This document shows, one piece after another, positions 8,244 through 17,051 of a DNA stretch of 64,000 bases. The translations under genes were made by a program, and so were the position numbers. The stretch comes from DASVFB01 sp963815965 (GTDB lineage: Bacteria > Actinomycetota > Thermoleophilia > Gaiellales > Gaiellaceae), in the NCBI GenBank assembly GCA_963815965.1, contig CAWFIT010000008.1, forward strand, positions 77,686 to 141,685, written 5' to 3'. The notes under the pieces are model-generated. The model saw nothing but the letters and a program-made list of their open reading frames with translations. It was not told where the DNA came from and searched no databases. Each line of letters begins with the position of its first letter. Position 1 is the first letter of the stretch.

Positions 8244-10821
8244 ATGGTCGACCTGCCGACCGGCACCGTCACGTTCCTCTTCACGGACGTCGAGGAATCG
8301 ACGCGACTGCTCGAGCAGCTCGGCGCAGCCGAGTACGGAAAAGTGCTCGAAGAGCATCGCGCGCGGCTTCGCCGCGTGTTCCACCTCGGGCGCGAGGTGG
8401 ACACGCAGGGCGACGCCCTCTTCTACGCGTTCGAACGCGCGGACGACGCCGTCGCCGCGGCCGCGGCAGGGCAGCGCGCGCTCGAGGGCTTGCCGCTCCG
8501 CGTGCGGATGGGACTGCACACCGGCCAGCCGTCGATCGTCGGCGACGACTACATCGGCCTCGACGTCCACCGGGCCGCGCGTATTTCCGCCGCGGCGCAC
8601 GGCGGGCAGGTGCTGCTCTCGCAGACGACGCGCGATCTCGCGAACGCGGAGGCGCGCGACCTCGGCGAGCACCGCCTCAAGGACCTGACGCAGCCGCAGC
8701 CGCTCTACCAGCTTCTGGCACCCGGCCTCGAGACGGAGTTCACGCCGCTGCGGACGCTCGAGAACCGGCCCACGAACCTGCCGTCGCAGGCGACGCCGCT
8801 CGTCGGGCGGAGCGCCGAGCTCGAAGACGCTCCGCGCGTTGCTCGAAGACGACGACGTCCGGCTCGTCACGCTCACCGGCCCGGGCGGCTCCGGCAAGAC
8901 GCGACTCGCTCTCCACGCGGCCGCGGAGGCCGTCGAGCTGTTCCGGAACGGCGTGTGGCTCGTCGCCCTCGAGGCCGTCACCGAGCCTGCGTTGCTGCTG
9001 CCGACCATCGCCCAGACGCTCGGCCTGTACGAGTCGGGCGACAGGCCGCTGGAGGACGCGCGATTCACGAGCACCTCGCAGGGCAGAACGTCCTGCTCGT
9101 GCTCGACAACTTCGAGCAGCTGCTGGACGCGGCGCGGGCCGTGAGCGACCTCCTCGACGCCTCGCCGCTCGTGCAGGTCGTCGTGACGAGCCGGGCGCCG
9201 CTTCGCCTCGCGGCGGAGCACGTCTTCCCCGTGCCGCCGCTGCTGCTGCCCGACCCGAGCTCGCTCCCTGACGCTCGACGCGCTCTCGCAGTACGAGGCG
9301 GTGCAGCTGTTCGTCGAGCGCGCGCAGGCGGTCGCGCCGACGTTCGCGATTACCAGCGAGAACGCGCCCGCAGTCGCCGAGCTGTGCGTGCGCCTGGACG
9401 GCCTGCCGCTCGCGATCGAGCTCGCCGCGGCTCGGGTGAAGCTCCTGCCGCCGCAGGCGCTCCTCGCGCGGCTCACCCGACGGCTCGAGCTTCTCCGCGG
9501 CGGCGCGCGCGACCGTCCCGAGCGCCAGCAAACGCTTCGTGCCACGCTCGACTGGAGCTTCGATCTTCTGGAAGAGAAGGAGCGGGGCCTGTTCGCGCGA
9601 CTGAGCGTGTTTGCGGGCGGGTTCCGGCTCGACGCTGCGGAAGCCGTGTGCGACGCGAGCCTCGACGACGTCGACACGCTCCTCGAAAACAGTCTGCTGC
9701 GTTCGGAGGAGCTGCCCAGACGGGGAGCCGCGGTTCTTCATGCTCGAGTCGATCCGGGACTACGCGCGCGAGCACCTCGAGCAGGACGAAGAGGCGGACG
9801 CGCTACACGAGCGGCACGCGCGCTGGTACGCGAACTGGCTCGAGCGCCGAACCGATCGGCGCCTGATGGGAACGCTGCTCGGCGCGTGGGAGCCCGAAGA
9901 CGAAGAGCACGACAACATCAGGGCTGCACTCGCGTGGGCGCGCGAAAGCGGCGAGATCGAGCTCGAGCTGAAGTTCGCGGCCTCCGCCGGCCTGTTCTAC
10001 TGGCCGAACCGTGGCCACCTGACCGAGGGTCGCCGCTGGCTCGACGACGTGTTGAGCCGTTCGCAGGGCGGCGACGAACGACAGCGGGCGCGCGCGCTCG
10101 TCGCGGCCGCGCAGCACGCATGGCGTCAGGGCGACTACGAGGGCTGCGAGGAGCTCGCGGCCCAAGCGCAGGCGTCGCTCGAGCGTCGCGACGACCGGCC
10201 GGCGCTCGTGTTCGCGCTCATGGCGCGAGGCATTGCCGCGGAGTACCGCGGGGACTTCGAAGCCGAGGCGAAGCATTTCGAAGCGGCGGAACTGATCTTC
10301 CGCGAGATCGGTCACGCCGATGCGCTGGGCTCGATCCTCAACAACCGCGCGTACGCCGAGCTCATCGCGAGGGACTTCGAGTCGGCCGAACGACGCCTAC
10401 GCTCCCTCGCCGACTCCTCCACGGGAGTCGTCGAGGCTCTTCGTAGCCGCGAATCACGGCCTCGCCCTCGCTCAGCTCGGCCGGCTCGACGAGGCGGACG
10501 CGCGCTTTGCAGAGGTTCTCGACGCCGGGACCTCGGTCGAGCAGAGCGATTGAGATCGTGTTCTACGGCTTCGAGGGTCTCGCGCTCGTCGCGGCGGCGC
10601 GGGCCGACGACCTGCGCGCCGCGCAGCCTCTGGGGCGTCTCGGCCGGCGATTCGCGAAGCGACCGGGTACGTGCTCGCCGTCGCCGAGCAGCAGCTTCCA
10701 CGACGAGCTCGAGCCGGAGGTTCGCACGCGTCTCGGCGAGGCCGAGTTCGACCGCGCCTGGAACGAGGGCCGGCAGCTCCCTCCCGACGACGCGATGGCG
10801 CTGGCGCTAGGCCGGCGTTAG
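8244..10821 (+). pseudogene. class III cyclase–ATPase–TPR regulator, multiply frameshifted
   Basis: One gene spread over all three frames. Frame 1 (8244 to about 8815) gives a cyclase-like domain with both metal-binding Asp (TVTFLFTDVEESTRLLEQ and DTQGDALFYAF). Later pieces give Walker A (TLTGPGGSGKTRLAL, ~8875), Walker B (NVLLVLDNFEQLL, ~9090), GLPLAIELAAARVKLL (~9400) and a TPR-like tail ending at TAG 10819-10821. Shifts are needed near 8815, 9057, 9268, 9718, 10437, 10545 and 10655, all small. With them repaired it resembles the intact protein at 58885-61365 domain by domain. True decay and sequencing error both fit; even spacing and no large deletion lean toward error. Probable role: a STAND-type signalling ATPase. 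Confidence 0.8.
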
Positions 10822-11895
10822 CTCGGCGGAGCCGAGCCGCTGCGCGAACGCGACGAGCAGCCGCACGGCATTCTCGACGTCGTCGAGCGACACGAGCTCC
10901 GTCGGCGTGTGGATGTACCGCGTCGGGACGGACACGAGACCGGTCGGGATGCCGGCACGGCTCAGGTGGTAGGCGTCGGCGTCCGTATGTGTCGAGCCGC
11001 GCACGACCTCGACGCCGTAGGCGATCTCCTCCTGCTTCGCAGTCTCCTCGAGCAGGTCGAAGACACGCTCACTCAGCGGTGCTCCGCGCGCGAGCGTCGG
11101 CCCCTGCGCAACACGGATGTCGCCCATCTCCTCGACCTCGCCCTCCGGAATGTCTCTCGCCCAGGTGACGTCGACCGCGATGGCAACGTCCGGCCGAACG
11201 GAATAGGCAGTCGTGCGCGAGCCCGCGAAGTCACCGACCTCCTCGCCGACGGCCGCTACCGCGACGACGTCGCCCGGCGCGCCACCCGCGTCCGCCACCC
11301 GCCGCGCCGTCTCGAGCGCGACGTAACAGCCGAAGCGGTTGTCCCACGAGCGCGAAGCAACCCGGTTGTTGCGCAGCTCCACCGGCTGAGGCGCGAGCAC
11401 CACCCCGTCGCCGAGCCGGACCGCCGAGCGCGCGTCGTCGCCGTCGCGCGCGCCGATGTCGATGAACAGGTCCTTCATCTCGATCTTCTCGTCCTTGTCC
11501 CGCTTGAACGAGCTGCGCTTCTTGCCGATCACGCCCGGCACGCGGCCGGCGGCGGTCAGCACCTCGACTCGTTGCGAGAGCAGCACCTCGGCCAGCCAGC
11601 CGCCGATGCCGCGGAAGTAGAGAAAGCCCTTGTCGTCGATGTGCGTGACGGCGAGGCCGATCTCGTCGATGTGCCCTACGATCGCGAGCGCCGGCCCGTC
11701 CGTCGTGCCCTTGACTCGTGCGGTCGACGATCCGAGCGCGTCCGACGAGACCTCCGCGAAAGCCTCACCGGCCTTGCGCCACACGGCCGCGGCCGGAGCT
11801 TCGTGCCCAGACGGGCCGGGCGTCGTCAGCAACTCGCGTAGGAGATCCGGAATCGGCACGGCGGGGCAGATTACCTTGACGCGGCCGCTGCGCAC
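10807..11895 (-). CDS. M42-family metallo-aminopeptidase
   Basis: Dinuclear metal aminopeptidase (glutamyl aminopeptidase/endoglucanase-like M42 family), cytoplasmic, trimming peptides. Metal ligands are visible: His/Asp in IVGHIDEIGLAV, bridging Asp in SRSWDNRFGCY, the catalytic/ligand Glu pair in AVGEEVGDFAGS, Asp in AIAVDVTWARDIP and His in VSVPTRYIHTPTELVS; STHTDADAYHLSRAGIP is another family motif. Start GTG 11895 gives 362 residues; GTG 11859 is an equally plausible start 12 codons in, just before IPDLLRELLTTPGPSGHE. The longer start overlaps the trp promoter, which reads the other way. The 3' end overlaps the convergent gene at 8244-10821 by 15 nt. Confidence 0.92.
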   Translation of the reverse strand: MRSGRVKVICPAVPIPDLLRELLTTPGPSGHEAPAAAVWRKAGEAFAEVSSDALGSSTARVKGTTDGPALAIVGHIDEIGLAVTHIDDKGFLYFRGIGGWLAEVLLSQRVEVLTAAGRVPGVIGKKRSSFKRDKDEKIEMKDLFIDIGARDGDDARSAVRLGDGVVLAPQPVELRNNRVASRSWDNRFGCYVALETARRVADAGGAPGDVVAVAAVGEEVGDFAGSRTTAYSVRPDVAIAVDVTWARDIPEGEVEEMGDIRVAQGPTLARGAPLSERVFDLLEETAKQEEIAYGVEVVRGSTHTDADAYHLSRAGIPTGLVSVPTRYIHTPTELVSLDDVENAVRLLVAFAQRLGSAELTPA

Positions 11896-11904
11896 ACTTA
11901 CGCT
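11876..11904 (+). promoter_or_regulatory. putative trp operon promoter
   Basis: A TTGACG box (11876-11881) and a TACGCT box (11899-11904) are separated by 17 nt, close to the sigma-70-type consensus. They lie nine bases before the ATG of the Trp-rich leader peptide, so that mRNA would be almost leaderless. The boxes overlap the beginning of the oppositely oriented M42 peptidase gene. Confidence 0.6.
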
Positions 11905-11912
11905 GCCTGGCG

Positions 11913-11972
11913 ATGACTCTTGCTCCGCGCACCTGGGCCTGGCGCCTCGAGCGGAGCGGGAGCCTGCGCTGA
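11913..11972 (+). CDS. trpL: trp leader peptide (19 residues, two Trp codons)
   Basis: A short reading frame, ATG 11913 to TGA 11970-11972, encodes MTLAPRTWAWRLERSGSLR. Two Trp codons (11934-11936, 11940-11942) sit one codon apart in the middle, the hallmark of ribosome-mediated attenuation: with scarce Trp-tRNA the ribosome would stall there. It follows a good promoter and ends 60 nt before trpE. Too short for ordinary gene prediction. The position, the Trp doublet and the downstream hairpins together make chance unlikely; family conservation was not checked. Confidence 0.72.
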   Translation: MTLAPRTWAWRLERSGSLR

Positions 11973-12028
11973 CCTAGCGTGCACAGCCCGTTCCGCTCCA
12001 CCGAGACCCGCGAGGGTCTCTTTCGTTT
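11949..12028 (+). promoter_or_regulatory. putative trp attenuator (two hairpins before trpE)
   Basis: Hairpin A pairs 11949-11960 with 11987-11998 (12 bp with one G-U); its 5' arm starts seven bases after the second Trp codon, so a stalled ribosome would cover part of it. Hairpin B pairs GAGACCC (12003-12009) with GGGTCTC (12014-12020) around a GCGA tetraloop and runs into TTTCGTTT (12021-12028), a terminator-like structure ending four bases before the trpE ATG. I could not find a convincing antiterminator pairing that joins the two, so the mechanism is inferred, not shown. Confidence 0.6.
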
Positions 12029-12031
12029 GCA

Positions 12032-13246
12032 ATGACCACGGCAATCGCAACCGACCTGCTCACCCCGCTCGGGGCTTACCTCCGCCTGCGCAATGAAGGG
12101 CGCGGCTCGTTCTTGCTGGAGTCGGTCGAGCACGGACGGCTCGGGCGTCATTCGTTCGTCGGCGCCGGGACTCGCCTCGTCTACCTGAACGAGGCCGAGG
12201 CGCTGGGTCTCCCGGTCGTCGGCTACGTCGGGTACGACCACATCGCGAAGCTCGAGCCGACCGTATCGCTGCCCGACGACGGGCCCGACCTGCCGGAGAG
12301 CCGCTTCGTCGTCGCCGACACGCTCATTCGGTTCGACCACGTGTCCGGAGTCGCGGACGTGCTCTACGGCAATGCCGATGCGCTTGCCGCGCCGCAGCCG
12401 CCGGTGCCGCGCGGCGGCGGGAAGCGCGGCCCGCTCCGCCGCTTCCCGGAGCAGGCGGAGCACGAGCGGCGCGTGCTTCGCGCGAAGGAGTACATCCGCG
12501 CGGGCGATGCGTTCCAGATCGTCGTCGCGCAGCGCGCAGAGCGGCCGACCTCGGCGTCGGCCCTGGAGCTCTACCGCGCGCTGCGGCGGATCAACCCATC
12601 GCCGTACCTGTTTCTGCTCGAGCTGGACGGGCTCGCATTGATCGGCTCGTCGCCGGAGACCGTCGTCAAATGCGAGGGAACGCGCGCCGAGGTCAATCCG
12701 ATCGCCGGATCGATCGCACCGGGCGACGGTGACGCGGAGGCTCTCTTGAGCTCCGAGAAGGACCGCGCGGAGCACGTCATGCTCGTCGACCTCGGGCGCA
12801 ACGACCTCTCACGCGTGTGCAAGCCGGGCACAGTGCAGGTCGAGCGCTTCCTCGAGCCCGAGCGGTTCTCGCACATCACCCACCTCGTCTCGGAGGTCGC
12901 CGGCGAGCTGCGCGACGGCGTCACTCCGTTCGATCTCCTGCGCGCGTGCTTCCCCGCGGGAACGGTCTCGGGCGCGCCGAAGATCCGCGCGATGCAGATC
13001 ATCTCCGAGCTCGAGGAATACCGGCGTGGCATCTACGGCGGCGCCGTTGGGTACGCGCTTCCGGGCGGCGCCCTCGACACGTGCATCGCGATTCGTACGA
13101 TCGTCCTCGTCGACGGTCTCGCACGGCTGCAGGCCGGAGGCGGGATCGTGGCGGATTCGGATCCCGCAGAGGAGCATCAGGAGTGCCTGAACAAGCTCGC
13201 GGCGCTCGAAGCGGCAATCGAGCTTGCGGAGTCGGAACAACGATGA
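12032..13246 (+). CDS. trpE: anthranilate synthase component I
   Basis: Converts chorismate plus ammonia to anthranilate, the first committed step to tryptophan; partner is TrpG. The N-terminal SFLLESVEHGRLGRHSF carries the LLES element that binds feedback-inhibiting Trp in this family. The chorismate-binding core shows GDAFQIVVAQR, LIGSSPETVVK, NPIAGSIAPG, EKDRAEHVMLVDLGRNDLSR, CFPAGTVSGAPKIRAMQII and AIRTIVLVDG. At 404 residues it is shorter than most TrpE (about 500); the missing length is in the variable region after the LLES motif, where VVGYVGYDHIAKLE follows early. Its TGA overlaps the trpG ATG (ATGA, 13243-13246). Confidence 0.96.
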   Translation: MTTAIATDLLTPLGAYLRLRNEGRGSFLLESVEHGRLGRHSFVGAGTRLVYLNEAEALGLPVVGYVGYDHIAKLEPTVSLPDDGPDLPESRFVVADTLIRFDHVSGVADVLYGNADALAAPQPPVPRGGGKRGPLRRFPEQAEHERRVLRAKEYIRAGDAFQIVVAQRAERPTSASALELYRALRRINPSPYLFLLELDGLALIGSSPETVVKCEGTRAEVNPIAGSIAPGDGDAEALLSSEKDRAEHVMLVDLGRNDLSRVCKPGTVQVERFLEPERFSHITHLVSEVAGELRDGVTPFDLLRACFPAGTVSGAPKIRAMQIISELEEYRRGIYGGAVGYALPGGALDTCIAIRTIVLVDGLARLQAGGGIVADSDPAEEHQECLNKLAALEAAIELAESEQR

Positions 13247-13773
13247 TCCTGCTCGTAGACAACTACGACTCGTTCACGTACAACCTCGCGCACTACCTGA
13301 GCGAGCTCGGCGCGGAAGTGTCCGTTCGTCGCCCCGAGCAGCTGAGCGACAACCTCGAGCCGACGCACCTCGTCCTCTCCCCCGGCCCCGGGCGCCCGTC
13401 GGAGCAGCTCGTCGAGCTCGTTCGCAGCTCGCGCGTGCCGACGCTCGGCGTGTGCCTCGGACACCAGGCCGTCGTCGAGGCGTTCGGCGGCGAGATCGAC
13501 AGCGCACAACGACTGCTGCACGGCAAGACGAGCGTCGTCGAGCACGACGGCAAGGGCGTCTTCCGCGGCCTGCCGCAGGGGCTCGAGGTCGGGCGCTACC
13601 ACTCGCTCGCCGCGACGCGCGTGCCCGACGTGCTCGAGGTGTCGGCGCGGAGCGACGACGGCGAGGTGATGGGCGTGCGCCACCGCGAGCTGCCGATCGA
13701 AGGCGTGCAGTTCCATCCCGAGTCCGTGCTGACACCGCTCGGCAAGGATCTGCTCAGGAACTTCATCTCGTGA
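13243..13773 (+). CDS. trpG: anthranilate synthase glutamine amidotransferase subunit
   Basis: Class I glutamine amidotransferase that supplies ammonia to TrpE. 176 residues, a normal length. Seen: ILLVDNYDSFTYNLAHYL at the N-terminus, LVLSPGPGRPSE, nucleophile Cys71 in LGVCLGHQ, and the catalytic His and Glu in GVQFHPESVLTP near the C-terminus. ATG 13243 overlaps the trpE stop and the TGA at 13771-13773 overlaps the trpD GTG, so the three genes are tightly coupled. It may also serve p-aminobenzoate synthase; that cannot be judged here. Confidence 0.96.
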   Translation: MILLVDNYDSFTYNLAHYLSELGAEVSVRRPEQLSDNLEPTHLVLSPGPGRPSEQLVELVRSSRVPTLGVCLGHQAVVEAFGGEIDSAQRLLHGKTSVVEHDGKGVFRGLPQGLEVGRYHSLAATRVPDVLEVSARSDDGEVMGVRHRELPIEGVQFHPESVLTPLGKDLLRNFIS

Positions 13774-14792
13774 TCCAACGCGCGATCACGAGGCTGCTCG
13801 AGGGATACGACCTGACGCGGGCCGAGGCGCGCGACGTGATGGGGTCGATCATGGACGGCGAGGCGACGCAGGCGCAGATGGGCGGGTTCCTGGTCGCGTT
13901 GCGCTTCAAGGGAGAGACCGCGCAGGAGATCGCCGGCTGCGCGGAAGCGATGCGAGAGCACGTGCTCGCCGTGAATCCGAAGCGCGACGACCTCGTCGAC
14001 ACCGCCGGCACAGGCGGTGACAACGCGCACACGCTGAACATCTCCACCGCCGCGGCGCTCGTCGCCGCCGCCGCAGGCGCAGCCGTCGCGAAGCACGGCA
14101 ACCGCGCCGTGTCGTCGAGCTCCGGCTCTGCCGACGTGCTCGAGGCACTCGGCTTCTCGCTGGAACTTCCTCCGGAGCGGATCGAGCGCTCGATCGACGA
14201 GCTCGGCTTCGGTTTCCTCTTCGCCCCCGCACACCATCCCGCGATGAGGCACGCCGCGCCGGTGCGCCGCGAGCTCGCCACGCGAACCGTGTTCAACGTG
14301 CTCGGGCCGCTGACGAATCCCGCGGGCGCCAGGGCGCAGGTCGTCGGTGTCTTTTCCGCCGATCTCGTGCCGACCATCGCCGAGGTGCTCACACAGCTCG
14401 GCGCGCGGCGCGCCTTCGTCGTGCACGGCGCGCACGGGATCGACGAGCTGTCTCCTGCAGGACCCAACCTCGTTGCCGAGGTCGTGCGCGGGCAGGTGAT
14501 CGAGCGGACGATCGACCCACTCGAGCTCGGCGTCGCACGCTGCGCGCCTGATGAGCTTCGCGGCGGAACTCCCGCGGAAAACGCGGCCGCGATTCGCCGC
14601 GTCTTCGACGGAGCCGACGGCGGGGCGCGGGACGCGATCCTGCTCAACGCCGGCGGCGCGATCGCCGCAGCCGGGCACGCGGCGGACCTGCGCGAGGGGC
14701 TCGAGCTGGCACGGAAAGCGGTGGCGAGCGGCGCTGCAGGAGAGCGGCTCGAAGCGCTCGTGGCATTCTCGCGAGGCGATGGGACGCTTTAG
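13770..14792 (+). CDS. trpD: anthranilate phosphoribosyltransferase
   Basis: Transfers the phosphoribosyl group from PRPP to anthranilate. 340 residues, typical. The PRPP loop VDTAGTGGDNAHTLNIST and the following AKHGNRAVSSSSGSADVLEA are intact, as are GFGFLFAPAHHPAMRH and RTVFNVLGPLTNPA. GTG 13770 is chosen because it overlaps the trpG stop in a GTGA, the same style as other junctions in this operon. The last 14 nt overlap the trpCF start. Confidence 0.96.
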   Translation: MIQRAITRLLEGYDLTRAEARDVMGSIMDGEATQAQMGGFLVALRFKGETAQEIAGCAEAMREHVLAVNPKRDDLVDTAGTGGDNAHTLNISTAAALVAAAAGAAVAKHGNRAVSSSSGSADVLEALGFSLELPPERIERSIDELGFGFLFAPAHHPAMRHAAPVRRELATRTVFNVLGPLTNPAGARAQVVGVFSADLVPTIAEVLTQLGARRAFVVHGAHGIDELSPAGPNLVAEVVRGQVIERTIDPLELGVARCAPDELRGGTPAENAAAIRRVFDGADGGARDAILLNAGGAIAAAGHAADLREGLELARKAVASGAAGERLEALVAFSRGDGTL

Positions 14793-15942
14793 CGACGCAC
14801 TCCGCGCGCCCGGCCTCAGCGTGATCGCCGAGATCAAGCGGCGGTCGCCGTCCGAGGGGGAGCTACGCCCGCGCGCCGATCCGGTCGAGTTCACCGTCGC
14901 GTTCGGCCGCGCGGGAGCGGCGGCAGTGTCGATCCTCGTCGACGAGCGTTTCGACGGCTCGCTCGCCGACCTGAAGTCCGCACGCGCGGCGGCACCCGAT
15001 GCCACGTTGCTCGCGAAGGGCTTCTTCACCGAGGAGCTGCAGCTCCTGCAGATGAAGCTCGCCGGCGCCGACGCGGCGTTGCTCCTGCTGCGTGACGTCG
15101 ACGACAGCCGCGCCGCCGCGTTGCTCGGCTACGCGGCGGAGCTGCGGCTCGACATGCTCGTCGAGGCTCACGACGCGGTAGAGCTCCAGCGCGCCGTGCG
15201 TCTCGGAGCCGAAGTGATCGGGATCAACGCGCGCGACCTGTCGACGTTCGAGATCGACCGGCGCACCCAGCTCGAGCTGGTCGCGAGTGCGCCTCACGAC
15301 CGCGTGATCGTCGCGGAGTCGGGCATCAATTCTCGCGCACAGGGCGCCTCCGCCGAGCTCGCCGGCGCCGACGCGCTGCTCGTCGGCAGCGCGCTGATGC
15401 GCGCGCCGGACCCGGTGGCGAAGCTGCGTGATGTGCTCACGCGCCCGCTCGTGAAGGTGTGCGGGCTGACGCGCGACGAGGACGTCGCAGTCGCGGCCGA
15501 AGCAGGTGCCGACCTCGCGGGCTTCATCCTCGCGAAGGAGAGCCCGCGGCGCGCGAAGCGCGTGCTCGACGTCCCGGACACGATGCTTTCGGTCGCTGTC
15601 TTCGTCGAGGACGTCGAGGAGACGCCGGCCGACCTCATGCAGGTCTACGAGCGCGAGAACGGGCACCGCTCGCAGGACGCGGTGCTCTTCCGCGGCGAGC
15701 AGCGCGTCGCGACCGTGATCGACCTTCCGTGGCAACAGCAGGACCCGCGACATCTCGAGCGAGCCCGCAGCACCGTCGGGCGCGTGATGCTTGCGGGCGG
15801 GCTGGCTGCGGACAACGTCCGCGCGGCGATCGACGCCGTGCGTCCGTGGGCAGTCGACGCGAGCTCGCGGCTGGAGGTGAAGCCCGGAGTCAAGGATCCC
15901 GAGCTCGTGCGCGCGTACGTCGAGGCCGCTCAGTGGCAGTGA
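14779..15942 (+). CDS. trpCF: TrpC–TrpF fusion: indole-3-glycerol phosphate synthase / phosphoribosylanthranilate isomerase
   Basis: A single 387-residue protein with two TIM barrels. Residues 1 to about 220 are TrpC: VIAEIKRRSPSEGEL, SILVDERFDGSLADL, LLAKGFFTEELQL, EVIGINARDLSTFEID and VIVAESGINS. Residues about 225-387 are TrpF: VKVCGLTRDEDVAVAAEAGA, GFILAKESPRRA, GRVMLAGGLAADNVRAAI and DASSRLEVKPGVKD. It performs the isomerisation and the ring closure to indole-3-glycerol phosphate. Many actinobacteria use PriA in place of TrpF, so a fused TrpF is informative. Start ATG 14779 overlaps trpD by 14 nt and gives a TrpC shortened at its N-terminus. Confidence 0.95.
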   Translation: MGRFSDALRAPGLSVIAEIKRRSPSEGELRPRADPVEFTVAFGRAGAAAVSILVDERFDGSLADLKSARAAAPDATLLAKGFFTEELQLLQMKLAGADAALLLLRDVDDSRAAALLGYAAELRLDMLVEAHDAVELQRAVRLGAEVIGINARDLSTFEIDRRTQLELVASAPHDRVIVAESGINSRAQGASAELAGADALLVGSALMRAPDPVAKLRDVLTRPLVKVCGLTRDEDVAVAAEAGADLAGFILAKESPRRAKRVLDVPDTMLSVAVFVEDVEETPADLMQVYERENGHRSQDAVLFRGEQRVATVIDLPWQQQDPRHLERARSTVGRVMLAGGLAADNVRAAIDAVRPWAVDASSRLEVKPGVKDPELVRAYVEAAQWQ

Positions 15943-17051
15943 CGTACGGCCCGTACGGAGGCCGCTACGTGCCGGAGACGTTGATTCCGGCACTCGACGA
16001 GCTCGAGGCCGGCTGGCGCGAGGCGCAGGCGGATCCCGCGTTCGCGGCGGAGCTCGATGAGCTCGGACGGACGTATGCAGGGCGGCCGACGCCGCTCACG
16101 CTCGCAGAGCGCTTCGCGCCGGGAAAGCGCCTCTACTTGAAGCGCGAAGACCTCCTCCACACGGGCGCGCACAAGCTGAACAACGCACTCGGCCAGGCGG
16201 TTCTCGCGCGACGGCTGGGGAAGCAGCGCATCGTCGCCGAGACTGGCGCGGGGCAGCACGGGGTCGCCGCAGCGACCGTGTGCGCACGCTTCGGGCTCAC
16301 GTGCGTCGTCTACATGGGCAGCGAGGACATGCGCCGGCAGCGGCCGAACGTCGAGCGGATGGAGCTGCTCGGCGCGGAGGTGCGTCCCGTCGAGTTCGGC
16401 ACGCGCACGCTGAAGGAAGCGACGAGCGAGGCGATCCGCGACTGGATCACGAACGTCGAGACGACGCACTACCTGATCGGCTCCGCCGTCGGCCCTCACC
16501 CGTACCCCGAGCTCGTGCGCGAGCTCCAGGCAGTGATCGGACGCGAGGCGCGTGCGCAGTTCCTCGACGCCGAGGAAAGGCTGCCGGAGGTCGTCGTCGC
16601 ATGCGTCGGCGGTGGATCGAACGCGATCGGGATGTTCGCCGGCTTCCTCGACGACGACGTGCGGCTGATCGGCGTCGAAGCCGCGGGCGCGGCGTCCCTC
16701 GGCACCGGACGCCCCGGCGTGCTGCACGGCGCGCGCTCCTCGATCCTCGCCGACGAGGACGGACAGATCCTCGACGCGCATTCGATCTCCGCGGGTCTGG
16801 ACTACCCCGGCGTCGGCCCGGAGCACGCGTTCCTCCGCGACAGCGGCCGGGCCGAATACGTCGGCGCGACCGACGACGAGGCGCTCGACGCGTTCCGCGC
16901 GTTGACGCGCACCGAGGGGATCATCCCCGCGCTCGAGCCGGCGCACGCGCTCGCGCGCGCGCGCGAACTTGACGAGACGTACGTCCTCGTGTGCCTCAGC
17001 GGCCGCGGCGACAAGGACCTGGAGGAGGTGTTGACGCGTGGCGACGCATGA
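15939..17051 (+). CDS. trpB: tryptophan synthase beta chain
   Basis: PLP enzyme joining indole and serine to tryptophan, working with TrpA. 370 residues. PLP Lys79 is in DLLHTGAHKLNNALGQAV; the phosphate-binding loop is ACVGGGSNAIGMF; EDMRRQRPNVERMELLGAEV and SAGLDYPGVGPEHAFL are family motifs. GTG 15939 is preferred over GTG 15933 because it forms a GTGA with the trpCF stop. Unusually, trpA does not follow directly: an acetamidase/formamidase and a GNAT gene come between. Confidence 0.96.
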   Translation: MTYGPYGGRYVPETLIPALDELEAGWREAQADPAFAAELDELGRTYAGRPTPLTLAERFAPGKRLYLKREDLLHTGAHKLNNALGQAVLARRLGKQRIVAETGAGQHGVAAATVCARFGLTCVVYMGSEDMRRQRPNVERMELLGAEVRPVEFGTRTLKEATSEAIRDWITNVETTHYLIGSAVGPHPYPELVRELQAVIGREARAQFLDAEERLPEVVVACVGGGSNAIGMFAGFLDDDVRLIGVEAAGAASLGTGRPGVLHGARSSILADEDGQILDAHSISAGLDYPGVGPEHAFLRDSGRAEYVGATDDEALDAFRALTRTEGIIPALEPAHALARARELDETYVLVCLSGRGDKDLEEVLTRGDA

